Source: CAYLJJ01 sp964384025
Lineage (GTDB): Bacteria; Myxococcota_A; Bradymonadia; UBA7976; UBA1532
DNA length: 64,000 nt
Reading direction: 5' to 3'
Assembly: GCA_964384025.1 (NCBI GenBank)
Contig: CAYLJJ010000003.1
Location: 113,504 to 177,503, forward strand
In this document: one piece after another, positions 31,459 to 40,496 of the stretch
How positions within the stretch are numbered: position 1 is the first letter of the stretch
How the letters are laid out: every line of letters begins with the position of its first letter
The notes under the pieces: model-generated
What the model was told of the DNA's origin: nothing
Database searches by the model: none
Seen by the model: the letters and a program-made list of their open reading frames with translations, nothing else
Made by a program: the position numbers and the translations under genes

Positions 31459-31593
31459 CCTCGAGATCCAAACGCGCTGTCCTCCCTGAGCACCATCTGG
31501 CTGGGCTTCACCTCAATATCTATCATCCTCAGCCTGACCGCCGCGCTTCTCACTTGCGTCCGGTAGAGTAAACGGTGACCGAGGCCAGCTCAC

Positions 31594-34125
31594 TCAAGGC
31601 GAGCTGAGATCACAGATCCCATCACAAGGGACCAGGACCTCCCCTGTGCGTAGGAAGTGGCTGATGAGGCTCCAGCCCTCCTCGGTGAAAGCCAAGTTTA
31701 CATGTCCCCCATCATCCACCTCTGGAGAGCGGTTGCCTGGAGGCGGGGAGCGATCCCCCAGATCTAGAGCGATATAGGCTGAGCCCTGGTGGGGAGAGTC
31801 CACTACGGGGAGCCCCCAGGGAAGATGGCTGGATTGAGAGAGGACTGGGAGCCCCGCCAAGCGCGCGGCGCGATGAGAGGAGAGGTTGGGGACCTGGGCG
31901 TCGTTCTCAGCGATGAGGTAGATGAACTCCTTAGGACCAATTCCAGGGAGGCCCTCTAAGCTTTGCCCCAGATAGGTCGCTGATTCAGCTCGGTCCCAGA
32001 TCTGTTGGGAGAGGGCCATCAACAGAGCCTTGTTTTTACGCGGGGAGTAGTCCCTGAGCAGCAACTCAAAGTAGTTAAAGTGGACGCTGCGCTCGATCAT
32101 AAAGGAGAAGCCAGCCCCTCCAACGATGAGGGCACCTCGATGGATGTCGGGAGAGAGCGTCAAAAAAGTCCCACCTAAGATAGAACCCTGAGAGCCTCCC
32201 AGGAAATAGGGCTCAACCTCCTGAATAAAGGAACCCTGCTCACCAGAGAAGGCGGGATGATCTTGACAGCGTCCCATCAGTGTTCGCGTTAGGGCGATCT
32301 GATTGATCATCGACTGTTGCAGCATCTCACCTACTTTATAGAACTCTGAAGCGTTGCTGAGCGCGGTCGCCAAGAAGGAGAGATCGTGCTGACTCATCCC
32401 TGCCCAATCGGTCCCCGCCATCACCGCACCGAAGCGAGCAGCGGCGCTCACCAGGGCCTCACTGCGTATGCTGCTGTCCGCCTCTCCAAAAAGCCCATGC
32501 CCCCAAATGATCAGAGGGCCGCTGCGCTCCTGGAGTGAGCGAGGTATCACCGCAGTAAAGAGCACCTCCTGATCTCTCTGATAGAGAGGTCGTCCCACCT
32601 CATCTCGGACAAGCTGGGCGGGTAGATTGGGCGCGCTCATATACCAAGGGGTGCTCACCGTCCCTTGGATAAGCCTGAGGCCCGTGGGGGAGAAGTTCTC
32701 CTCTATGTTCTCAATTTGGCAGGCGATCCCCTCTTCGCCCAGATGCATCAAGGCGTCCTCACGCATCGCCAGGAGATCTCCTTGGAGGGAATTCTGAGAC
32801 TCGGTGTGGAACCACCAAGCAGCTTGTAGATCTCGTCGGGGCAGCCCCGCCTCCTCCAAGGAGTCAAAGAGCAGCTCGTAGCTGGGGCGACGCGCCTCTA
32901 GGCTGGGGATTCCACTGGGCTGTCGTTGCCGTAAGGCCAAGAAGGTCTCGCTGGGCGCGAGGGGCTCTCCACTCTCTCCCATCAGCCCTCGGATGGCTAC
33001 ACCGTAGCGGTGGTTAGACTCTAGGCGAGTCGCTGGTCGGATAAAGAGCAACACCCTCCCAAAGATCTCGGAGCGAGCGTCATTCTCAATCCAGTGAGGG
33101 ATCCGCTCTCCAGTCTCTAGATCAAGGAGGAGCGTGGGAAAGCTGGGCTCTAAGGAGCGCTCGATCTGCTCTGGACCCTCAAACTCTCCCAGGACTGCAG
33201 GCTCGGAGAAGAGGGTGATGATTTGGGTGCTGGGGCTAAAGCCATCCAGGCGACGATAGGGCGCGGGATCCATCGAAATCCCATGGCGGTTGATGGGCAA
33301 AGCTTCCGCGCTGTATTCCAAACGAAAACCGCTCTCCTGCCCCTCATCTACCTGGAGCCAACGATCGCTGGGCCAGGGGAGACCACAACTCAGCGGGTTG
33401 AGGGTGTCGCAGTTGGGTTCATGAGGCAGTGAAATCAAAGCATCTGGAGCAAGATCTGGGAGCGCGTCAGGGAGCATATCAGGTATGAGATCTGGGAGCG
33501 CATCGGGTATAAGATCTGGGAGCGCGTTGAGATCTAAAGTTTCTAGATCAAGGGAGAGATCCAAAGGCTCTAGATCCTGAAGAGGAGCAAGATCCAAAGG
33601 CTCTAGATCCTGAAGAGGAGCAAGATCCAAAGCTGCTTGATCCAGCAGCAGATCTGGAGGAGATGCTTGATCCAGCAGCAGATCTGGAGGAGATGCTCTA
33701 TCCAAAAGGAGCAGATCAGGAGAGGGGACACTGTCTGGGATCTCCAGATCCAGAGGAGCCCTGTCAGGCTCCATATCGAACGAAGGATGATCTGGGAGTG
33801 GCCTTAGATCCAGGAGGGATGAAAGATCAAGGGTCGCGCTGTCCAGCTCAGCGTCAGAGCCAGAGAGATCTGGAAGAGGGGCGAGATCCAACTCTGCCTC
33901 TGAATCCAGAAAAGGCAGCTCCAAGAGAGCGTAGTCTTTCTCAGAGAGCAGATCTGGAATGGGCCTCAGATCTGGAAGAGGCCCCAGATCAAGAGCCCCG
34001 TCCTGAAGCCCCAAATTAGCGTCGGTGGCTGGGTCTGAGCCCAGATCTTTAGTCCCTGACCTTGAGCCCTCATCGTCACAGGCCCCCAATAGGAGCAGCG
34101 CCCCCCAAAACATCCAAGCTCTCAT
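31594..34125 (-). CDS. Lipoprotein alpha/beta-hydrolase with long Asp/Leu/Pro tether
   Basis: The 843-residue product starts with a lipoprotein signal (WMFWGALLLLGAC; Asp-Asp follows the cysteine). A tether of about 190 residues built from DL, PL and DQ units comes next (about 30-220). A large domain has alpha/beta-hydrolase features: 'LIIWGHGLFG' (oxyanion strand), nucleophile elbow GGSQGS (about residue 650), acid candidates in 'FIYLIAENDAQVPN', and a His in 'DDGGHVNLAF' near the end. The substrate is unknown; esterase or lipase activity is plausible. The ATG at 34125 is preferred (GGGAG upstream); a TTG one codon earlier is also open. If E. coli rules applied, Asp at +2 would favour inner-membrane retention. 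Confidence 0.75.
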   Translation of the reverse strand: MRAWMFWGALLLLGACDDEGSRSGTKDLGSDPATDANLGLQDGALDLGPLPDLRPIPDLLSEKDYALLELPFLDSEAELDLAPLPDLSGSDAELDSATLDLSSLLDLRPLPDHPSFDMEPDRAPLDLEIPDSVPSPDLLLLDRASPPDLLLDQASPPDLLLDQAALDLAPLQDLEPLDLAPLQDLEPLDLSLDLETLDLNALPDLIPDALPDLIPDMLPDALPDLAPDALISLPHEPNCDTLNPLSCGLPWPSDRWLQVDEGQESGFRLEYSAEALPINRHGISMDPAPYRRLDGFSPSTQIITLFSEPAVLGEFEGPEQIERSLEPSFPTLLLDLETGERIPHWIENDARSEIFGRVLLFIRPATRLESNHRYGVAIRGLMGESGEPLAPSETFLALRQRQPSGIPSLEARRPSYELLFDSLEEAGLPRRDLQAAWWFHTESQNSLQGDLLAMREDALMHLGEEGIACQIENIEENFSPTGLRLIQGTVSTPWYMSAPNLPAQLVRDEVGRPLYQRDQEVLFTAVIPRSLQERSGPLIIWGHGLFGEADSSIRSEALVSAAARFGAVMAGTDWAGMSQHDLSFLATALSNASEFYKVGEMLQQSMINQIALTRTLMGRCQDHPAFSGEQGSFIQEVEPYFLGGSQGSILGGTFLTLSPDIHRGALIVGGAGFSFMIERSVHFNYFELLLRDYSPRKNKALLMALSQQIWDRAESATYLGQSLEGLPGIGPKEFIYLIAENDAQVPNLSSHRAARLAGLPVLSQSSHLPWGLPVVDSPHQGSAYIALDLGDRSPPPGNRSPEVDDGGHVNLAFTEEGWSLISHFLRTGEVLVPCDGICDLSSP
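33558..33694 (-). repeat. Two tandem duplications in the lipoprotein tether
   Basis: Two 33-bp copies (33558-33590 and 33591-33623) encode an 11-residue unit containing LAPLQDLEPL. Two 30-bp copies (33635-33664 and 33665-33694) encode PPDLLLDQAS. The copies are identical at DNA level, showing recent in-frame expansion. Confidence 0.9.
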
Positions 34126-34149
34126 CAAACAGCTCCCTCAATAAAACTT

Positions 34150-34190
34150 GGGCAGGATGCCACAGATAAACTCGGGCAGGATGCCACAGA
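34150..34190. repeat. 17-bp direct repeat with 24-bp period
   Basis: GGGCAGGATGCCACAGA occurs at 34150-34166 and again at 34174-34190, in the short space between the hydrolase gene and the octaheme cytochrome gene. It could be a regulatory element or a chance duplication. Confidence 0.7.
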
Positions 34191-34213
34191 ATTGGAGGAG
34201 ATAGAGCGCTGCT

Positions 34214-35431
34214 TTACTCCTTGATCTCGATCTCCTCCTTCTCTTGATGAAGACGTCGAGCCTCGTTGCGGATCAAGAGCAGATCTTGTTGAAGCTCAGC
34301 CCAACCCTCCCAGTGAGTCTGAGCGGGAGCGTGGTGGTAAGCCCCTTTAAAAGTCAGGGAGCGGTGTGTTCGCGCCATCTTAAAGAAGAGAGCCTCAATC
34401 GCTGAGGTCTCCGCATAGCTGCCTGCCAGAACAAAGCGATGCCCCTTTCCGGGGAGGGGGGGACGCTCACTGGGCATCGGCTTTAATAGCCCTGCTTGGT
34501 GTAACTCACTGAGGAGCTGAGCTGCCTCAGAGACGCTGCGATCTGTAGCCCGTTTGACTCCATCGGCGATCTCCAAGTGCCGTTTGGCGAAGCGAGCGGA
34601 GTGACAGGAACGACAGGTGGTGATCATGCTCGCACGAGCCTTTTTAAACTGCGCCGCTGTGATCACTCGCTGAGGCAGGGTGATGGGCCGCCCTCGAGTC
34701 TGACCAGGAGTCATCCGATGCGAGCCTGCTTCTCCTTCGATCACCGCCCCCAAGAGGCCCTGACCTAAGCTGAGACCCAGCTGATCTTGATGCCCCCCAG
34801 GGCCGCCCATGTGACAGTCTACACAGCCAGGAGCCTTCTCAGGATCGCTGCCATAGAGGATCCCATGTTTGGATTGAGCCCAAGCCTCATATTCTGGCTG
34901 CTCAGGTCCAGAGTGGCAACCACGACAAGCTTCTGGGCGACGCGCCTCTGCCTTGGAGAAGCTGTGTCCTGAATGGCAGGCGTTACAGCGACCTCGGGAG
35001 CCATCGAGATCCAGGCGACCCACGTTGTGGCATTGAATACAGCCCGCCTGCTGAAGTGCAGAAGGCAACATTTTAAAGAGAGGCTCTTGCTCCAGGCTCT
35101 CCATCCCTCGGGCGTGAGCTGACTTGCTGAAGCTTTGCTGTTGGGCTGGGTGACAGCCCCCGCAGGTTTTGGCTGAGACCTCTCCACGGCGCTTAAAGAT
35201 CTCCTCATGATCCTCACCATGACAAGCCTCACAGGAGATCCCTCCCTGCGCTCCACAGGAGGCCTGACGCCACTGCTCTACCAAGATGGGGTTGTGCTTA
35301 AGATGGCAGCCCAGACAGCTCTCTTCGTCTCGGCTGCTCAGATAGAAGCTGATCTCCTCCCGCTTGAGCAGCGCAAAGAGAGCAAGGAGGGTGAGGCTGA
35401 GCCCCAAGAGCGTGATGAGCAGACGGCGCAT
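34214..35431 (-). CDS. Octaheme cytochrome c, HAO-like, membrane-anchored
   Basis: The 405-residue protein has an N-terminal membrane anchor or signal (MRRLLITLLGLSLTLLALFALL) and eight CxxCH haem sites (Cys39, 67, 90, 131, 149, 169, 203 and 273). The block 'CNACHSGHSFSKAEARRPEACRGCHSGPEQPEYEAWAQSKHGI' (given here only as a pattern) is typical of the hydroxylamine-oxidoreductase family and aligns with the HAO-type gene at 44317-45753. In that gene a C-terminal block reads THWHGTYEI; here it is THWEGWAEL, so the tyrosines there are missing. Substrate (hydroxylamine, nitrite or other) is unknown. The start could also be the GTG at 35455. It lies just downstream of the kinase-like gene on the same strand. 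Confidence 0.82.
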   Translation of the reverse strand: MRRLLITLLGLSLTLLALFALLKREEISFYLSSRDEESCLGCHLKHNPILVEQWRQASCGAQGGISCEACHGEDHEEIFKRRGEVSAKTCGGCHPAQQQSFSKSAHARGMESLEQEPLFKMLPSALQQAGCIQCHNVGRLDLDGSRGRCNACHSGHSFSKAEARRPEACRGCHSGPEQPEYEAWAQSKHGILYGSDPEKAPGCVDCHMGGPGGHQDQLGLSLGQGLLGAVIEGEAGSHRMTPGQTRGRPITLPQRVITAAQFKKARASMITTCRSCHSARFAKRHLEIADGVKRATDRSVSEAAQLLSELHQAGLLKPMPSERPPLPGKGHRFVLAGSYAETSAIEALFFKMARTHRSLTFKGAYHHAPAQTHWEGWAELQQDLLLIRNEARRLHQEKEEIEIKE

Positions 35432-35479
35432 AGGGCTTGATAAAGATCCAGTCACTTGAGGAGTTGTGCAGCGAAGTGT

Positions 35480-36187
35480 TTAAGCATCAGCCAGATCTCT
35501 CTTCTGAGCTGTCCAGGGTGAGGCCTCTCTTAGGAACAAAATCGGCTTCACCAAATTGTTGTTGTCCAGAACCCCCCCCGCCTTCTCTGCGGGTTGTTCT
35601 GCTTCCAGATAGAGCTGCTGGCCTGGAATATATCTTTGCCGATAGAGGCTTCGAAGAGCTTCTTCTGAGCCGAAGTACTTGAGATCCCGCTTAGAGGCAC
35701 GCTCTATCGTCACCTCAAAGGCAACATCAAGGAAGAGGCTAAAATCCCAATGAGGCAGCAGTTCCGGTCGGTGAAGAAACACGCCTTCAAACAGGAGGAT
35801 CGCATCTGGAGATGCTCTCTCCCAAAGCGGTTCAATCTCTGCTTCGCCACTGAGGTCGAATCTAGCCAATGTATAGCGTCTATCGCCCTCTGGACCCAGA
35901 GGGTGGAGAAGATCAGAGAGGAGAGAGGGGAGATTAAAGGAGTCTTCGTAGTAACCTTGTGGGGAGGTACGTCCCCGCTGATAGCGAAGCTCTCGTGGAT
36001 TATGAAAGTTATCGATGGATGCTTGGATAGGGTTTTGTTCCCGAGCACAAAGCTCTTTTGCTAACTCTCCTGCGAGGATCGTTTTGCCCGAGCAATCAAC
36101 TCCATCGATGCCCACACGGATTGGGTGAGGGCGCTCAAGTCCCAGGATTATATCTACGAGTTGACATATGACTCTGTATCGACTCAA
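35480..36187 (-). CDS. Uridine kinase-like P-loop protein
   Basis: The 235-residue product has Walker A GIDGVDCSGKT (residues 26-36) followed by 'ASIDNFHNPRELRYQRG'. 'ILLFEGVFLHRPEL' and 'ERASKRD' fit the uridine kinase / phosphoribulokinase-like superfamily. It probably phosphorylates a nucleoside or similar sugar alcohol. The start is TTG at 36187, with AAGGAG 8 bp upstream and no in-frame ATG near the N-terminus. It ends 48 bp before the octaheme cytochrome ATG. Confidence 0.8.
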   Translation of the reverse strand: MSRYRVICQLVDIILGLERPHPIRVGIDGVDCSGKTILAGELAKELCAREQNPIQASIDNFHNPRELRYQRGRTSPQGYYEDSFNLPSLLSDLLHPLGPEGDRRYTLARFDLSGEAEIEPLWERASPDAILLFEGVFLHRPELLPHWDFSLFLDVAFEVTIERASKRDLKYFGSEEALRSLYRQRYIPGQQLYLEAEQPAEKAGGVLDNNNLVKPILFLREASPWTAQKRDLADA

Positions 36188-36327
36188 GCCAGCGGCTCCT
36201 TAAGGGCCTTGATCTTGGAATCCAAAGCTGTTTGCTGATGTGCACAGCAAGCGTCCTTTTTTATCGCTTTCATATTGATCAAGGAAGCTTGAGAGGAGAG
36301 GAAACTGATCAGGGAGGAGTGAGCGCC

Positions 36328-39042
36328 TTAGACCTCGTTCTTGATGCTGGCCTGAGCAGCAGCGAGGCGGGCGATGGGTACTCGGAAGGGGCTACAAGAG
36401 ACATAATCCAAGCCCACCTTGTGGAAGAATTCGATGGAGCTGGGATCGCCGCCATGCTCGCCACAGATGCCCAGGTGTAGGTCAGGGTTGCCCTTACGGC
36501 CCTTCTCCACGGCCATCGCTACCAAACCACCAACACCATCCCAATCCAGGCTCTGGAAGGGATCACGCTCGTAGATGCCACCGCTCACATAGTGAGGCAG
36601 GAAGGAGCCGCTGTCGTCACGGGAGAAACCACAACCCATCTGGGTCAGGTCGTTGGTGCCGAAGCTAAAGAAGTCTGCGATGGCGCCGATCTGATCAGCG
36701 GTCACGGCGGCGCGGGGGATCTCGATCATCGTCCCCACCTTAAAGTTCAGCTCGCTGAGGCCCTGCTCCGCTTTTACCTGCTCAGCGATCTCTAAGATGA
36801 TCTTCTTTTGGTTCTCAAGCTCTCGGTAGTGACCCACCAGAGGCACCATGATCTCAGGCTTGATCTCCACCCCCTCCTTATTGAGCAGCGCGGTGGCCTC
36901 CAGGATAGCGCGGGCCTGCATCTGGCTGATCTGAGGGATGCTGATGCCCAAGCGGCAGCCACGATGACCCAACATGGGGTTGAACTCATGCAGACCCTCG
37001 ATCTGCTTCTTTAACTCCTCTACTGTAACCCCAAGATCTTCAGCAACCTCAGCGATGAGCTGTGTATTGTCGTGAGGGGGCAGGAACTCATGTAGGGGGG
37101 GATCTAAGAGGCGGATGGTCACCGGATAGGGGCTCATCGCCTTGAGGATCCCGTAAAAATCCTCGCGCTGGAAGGGCAGCAGCTTGGCGAGAGCAGCCTC
37201 TCGCTTCTCAGGAGTATCAGAGAGGATCATCACCCGCATCGCTCGAATACGATCCTCACCGAAGAACATATGTTCGGTGCGGCAGAGGCCGATCCCCTTA
37301 GCGCCAAACTTACGGGCTCGCGCAGCATCAGCAGGATCGTCGGCGTTGGTGTGGACGCCCAGGCGTCTACGCTCATCAGCCCAACCCATGAGCTGCATAT
37401 AGCTCTCATTGCTGTCAGGATCGGCGTCTACAAGATCGATGCAACCCTCGTAAAAAACGCCCTTGGTCCCGTTGAGGCTGATCCAATCCCCCTCTTTATA
37501 GGTCTTGCCACCGACGCTGAACTGTCGCGCCTCGTAGTCAATATCCAGGGCGGCGCAGCCCACGATACAGCACTTGCCCCAGCCCCGCGCGACGAGCGCG
37601 GCGTGGCTGGTCATCCCCCCACGAGAGGTGAGGATGCCCTTGGCGGCGCGCATCCCATCCACGTCCTCGGGGCTGGTCTCTAGACGCACCAGGATAAGAG
37701 GATCACCATCATCCTTCTGAGCCCAGGCGCGCTCACTGGAGAGCACGATGCGACCAACTGCCCCTCCAGGACCCGCAGGGAGACCTTTGGCAACCACCTC
37801 AGTGTTCATCTCTGCCTTGGGATCCAACATAGGGTGCAACAGCTCATCGAGCTGCTCAGGGTTGACCCTCATCAAAGCGGTGTCTCGATCAATGAGGCCC
37901 TCAGCGACCATATCCACAGCCATCTTCACCGCCGCCGCGCCGGTTCGCTTGCCGGTGCGGGTCTGGAGCATGAAGAGCTTGCCCTTCTGGATGGTGAACT
38001 CCAGGTCCTGCATATCGCTATAGTGCTTCTCTAAGCGATTGCGGATGGCGTACAGCTCCTCATAAAGCGCAGGCATGCTCTCCTGAAGAGAGACCTGATT
38101 GTGGCCCGGCTGCTTGGAGTCCTCATTGAGGGGATTGGGAGTCCGCAGCCCCGCGACCACATCCTCGCCCTGGGCGTTGATAAGCCACTCGCCATAGAAA
38201 ATGTTGCGGCCTGTAGCCGGATCGCGGGTAAAGGCAACACCGGTAGCGCAATCATCCCCTGCATTACCGAAGACCATCACCTGTACGTTGACGGCGGTGC
38301 CCCAGCCATGAGGGATCCCCTCAATGTTGCGATAGCTGATCGCACGGCGACCGTTCCAGGATTGAAAGACAGCGTTAATGGCGCCCAGGAGCTGCTCCTT
38401 GGCATCGTCGGGGAAGGGTACACCCAAGACTGCCTGGATGCGCTCCTGATACTGAGCACAGAGCATCTTGAGATCCTCGATGGGGATATCGCTGTCGTTG
38501 GTATAGTTCTTCTCCTCCTTGAGCGTTTCAAGGAGACCTTCAAGTTGAGGACGGATCCCCTTGCCCTCCTCAGGCTCGGCGCCTGAGGACTTCTCCATCA
38601 CCACATCGGAGTACATGGTCATCAGACGACGATAAGCATCATAGACGAAGCGCTCATCGCCATTGAATTGCTCAACCAAACCGGGAATTGTCGCTGTGGA
38701 GAGGCCCACGTTAAGCACCGTCTCCATCATCCCAGGCATCGATTGGCGAGCGCCAGAGCGCACAGAGAAGAGGAGAGGGTTCTTTGGATCGCCAAACTTG
38801 GCGCCCTCCATCACCGCCTCAACCTGAGCCATCGCCTCCCAAGCTTGATTGAGCACTGGCTCAGGAGTGCAGTTGTGCTCAAAGAAGAGGTCACAAACAT
38901 CGGTGGTGATGGTAAAGCCAGGAGGGACCGGGACACCCAAGCTGGTCATCTCAGCGAGGTTGGCGCCTTTGCCACCCAGCTCATTCTTCATGCTGCTGTT
39001 GCCCTCAGCTTCACCACCACCAAAGAAATAGACATGCTTCAT
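36328..39042 (-). CDS. ppdK: Pyruvate, phosphate dikinase
   Basis: Interconverts pyruvate, ATP and Pi with PEP, AMP and PPi. The 904-residue protein has the full order of domains. The N-terminal nucleotide-binding domain has 'ELGGKGANLAEMTSLGVPVPPGFTI'. The central phosphohistidine domain has GGMTSHAALVARGWGK with the swivelling His near residue 476. The C-terminal TIM barrel has 'GIGLCRTEHMFF' and the catalytic 'CGEHGGDPSS'. GGGAGAG precedes the ATG. It appears to be a single-gene unit. The enzyme serves gluconeogenic or PPi-dependent glycolytic carbon flow. Confidence 0.97.
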   Translation of the reverse strand: MKHVYFFGGGEAEGNSSMKNELGGKGANLAEMTSLGVPVPPGFTITTDVCDLFFEHNCTPEPVLNQAWEAMAQVEAVMEGAKFGDPKNPLLFSVRSGARQSMPGMMETVLNVGLSTATIPGLVEQFNGDERFVYDAYRRLMTMYSDVVMEKSSGAEPEEGKGIRPQLEGLLETLKEEKNYTNDSDIPIEDLKMLCAQYQERIQAVLGVPFPDDAKEQLLGAINAVFQSWNGRRAISYRNIEGIPHGWGTAVNVQVMVFGNAGDDCATGVAFTRDPATGRNIFYGEWLINAQGEDVVAGLRTPNPLNEDSKQPGHNQVSLQESMPALYEELYAIRNRLEKHYSDMQDLEFTIQKGKLFMLQTRTGKRTGAAAVKMAVDMVAEGLIDRDTALMRVNPEQLDELLHPMLDPKAEMNTEVVAKGLPAGPGGAVGRIVLSSERAWAQKDDGDPLILVRLETSPEDVDGMRAAKGILTSRGGMTSHAALVARGWGKCCIVGCAALDIDYEARQFSVGGKTYKEGDWISLNGTKGVFYEGCIDLVDADPDSNESYMQLMGWADERRRLGVHTNADDPADAARARKFGAKGIGLCRTEHMFFGEDRIRAMRVMILSDTPEKREAALAKLLPFQREDFYGILKAMSPYPVTIRLLDPPLHEFLPPHDNTQLIAEVAEDLGVTVEELKKQIEGLHEFNPMLGHRGCRLGISIPQISQMQARAILEATALLNKEGVEIKPEIMVPLVGHYRELENQKKIILEIAEQVKAEQGLSELNFKVGTMIEIPRAAVTADQIGAIADFFSFGTNDLTQMGCGFSRDDSGSFLPHYVSGGIYERDPFQSLDWDGVGGLVAMAVEKGRKGNPDLHLGICGEHGGDPSSIEFFHKVGLDYVSCSPFRVPIARLAAAQASIKNEV

Positions 39043-39216
39043 GCTGGCTCTCCCGCATCCTAGAGTTCAGGGGTATCTCCCCTGTATGGCCGCGAACTCT
39101 ACTCGTCTGAATGGGGGAAGTCTACTGCTTATAAGCAGCTCTGTGAGCAACTCTGAGAGTCCGCTCAGCTCCTTTGATCTTGGAGGATTGTAGGCGTGCT
39201 GAGAGTTTGCCGATCT
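39043..39216. other. Spacer between ppdK start and napB end
   Basis: 174 bp without an apparent gene. It should contain the ppdK promoter (minus strand) and the end of the nap-hao transcript. I see no hairpin followed by a T-run strong enough to call a terminator. Confidence 0.4.
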
Positions 39217-39696
39217 CTAGCGATCAGGCTTGAAGATGTTCTCTTTGAGGAGAGGAGCATTGGTCTGAGGAGAGTGGCACATGGAGCAGTTATAGAAGCC
39301 TCCATAGACATCCCGCACGCTCGGATGAGCCTTGATGATCTCCCCTTCTCGGTTGACATAGTGGCTCTCAGGCACCTCTTTGATGCCTCGCTTCTGCCAA
39401 ACTGAGGAGGGGTTCTTATGGCAGTTTAGGCACTCGTTTCTGAGGCCGATGGGGAGATAATCCTTTACATCGTGGGGGATCATCGGGGGAGCTTCATCAT
39501 ATGAACGACTCAGCATCTTGTTCTTCCCCGGATGTGTCCCCTGGTAGTTTGTCTCCAGGACGACACGATCGTCCTTATCTAAGGGGAGCTGAGTCAAACC
39601 CAGCTCGTTGGGATCGATGTTCTTTTCCTTTTCAGGTTGAGCCAAGGCCCAACTGGCCAGGCTGATGAGGATCAAGAGGATGGCTGTTCGACTCAT
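39217..39696 (-). CDS. napB: NapB, dihaem cytochrome c subunit of periplasmic nitrate reductase
   Basis: The 159-residue periplasmic protein has a signal peptide (MSRTAILLILISLASWALAQ) and two CxxCH haem sites (Cys89 and Cys137). The family blocks are 'PPMIPHDVKDYLPIGLRNECLNCHK' (pattern), 'VPESHYVNREG' and 'CSMCHSPQTNAPLLKENIF'. NapB passes electrons to NapA. Its start overlaps the napH stop by 4 bp. It is the last gene of the nine-gene minus-strand operon. Confidence 0.93.
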   Translation of the reverse strand: MSRTAILLILISLASWALAQPEKEKNIDPNELGLTQLPLDKDDRVVLETNYQGTHPGKNKMLSRSYDEAPPMIPHDVKDYLPIGLRNECLNCHKNPSSVWQKRGIKEVPESHYVNREGEIIKAHPSVRDVYGGFYNCSMCHSPQTNAPLLKENIFKPDR

Positions 39697-40496
39697 ATTC
39701 CAGCTCCAGGAGGACGAAGGCTGAAGTTCAAGGCCTCCTCTTTGCAGACCTCAATACAGCGTCCGCAGTTGAGACAGAGGCCAAGCGGGATCCAGCCACC
39801 CTGAAACTCCTTGTCCAGGACAGGGCGGAGGATGGGCCGCTCAGGGCAGATTTGATGGCACTTCATGCAATGGGTACAGCGGGACTTATGAAAGCGGATC
39901 CGCAAAAAGCCAAAGCGCCCGATGAAAGAGTAGAAGGCACCCAAGGGGCAGAGATGGCCGCAGAAACCATCTTTAAGCACCGTGAGATCAAAGAGAAAGA
40001 GGCTCAGGATCAACCCCAAACCTGTCCAGGAGCCATAAAACAGGCTCCTCTGTAGAAGGCCGATGGGGCTCAGAGCCTCAAAGGCGGGGGTGCTTAAGAG
40101 GAGGCTGAGGAGCAGCGCTAACCCCAAAAGCAGGAAGCGAGTTTGGCGAGAAAGCTTTAAGCTTCCTTGGATTTTCAGGACGCGACTGAGCCAGCCAGCC
40201 CCCTCTGTGATGGGGTTGATAGGACAGATCCAAGCACAGAAGAGGCGCCCTCCTATGAGGGCATAAAGGAGTAGGATGATCCCAGCCCCTAAGAGCAGCT
40301 CCCAAGGGAGGCGGTGTCCAGAGAGGCTGATTTGAAGGCTGGCGAATGGATCACTGAGGGGGATCAGCCCAAAGAGTCGGGAGCTGGAGAGGTTACCATC
40401 TAGGATCTGGCTATCACCCCAGGCGGAGAGCATAAAGAGAGACAAAACGCTCAACTGAAGGAGGCGCCGTGGCAGCAGAAAGCGCAGAGATCTCAA
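39693..40496 (-). CDS. napH: NapH, membrane quinol dehydrogenase subunit
   Basis: The 267-residue integral membrane protein has about four helices (near residues 10-28, 50-75, 100-125 and 135-155). It carries the cytoplasmic 'FCAWICPINP' motif and a C-terminal pair of 4Fe-4S motifs (CTHCMKCHQICPERP and CLNCGRCIEVCKEEAL). With NapG it forms the quinol-oxidising route to NapB/NapA in systems lacking NapC, and napC is absent here. It overlaps both neighbours by 4 bp. Confidence 0.93.
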   Translation of the reverse strand: MRSLRFLLPRRLLQLSVLSLFMLSAWGDSQILDGNLSSSRLFGLIPLSDPFASLQISLSGHRLPWELLLGAGIILLLYALIGGRLFCAWICPINPITEGAGWLSRVLKIQGSLKLSRQTRFLLLGLALLLSLLLSTPAFEALSPIGLLQRSLFYGSWTGLGLILSLFLFDLTVLKDGFCGHLCPLGAFYSFIGRFGFLRIRFHKSRCTHCMKCHQICPERPILRPVLDKEFQGGWIPLGLCLNCGRCIEVCKEEALNFSLRPPGAGI

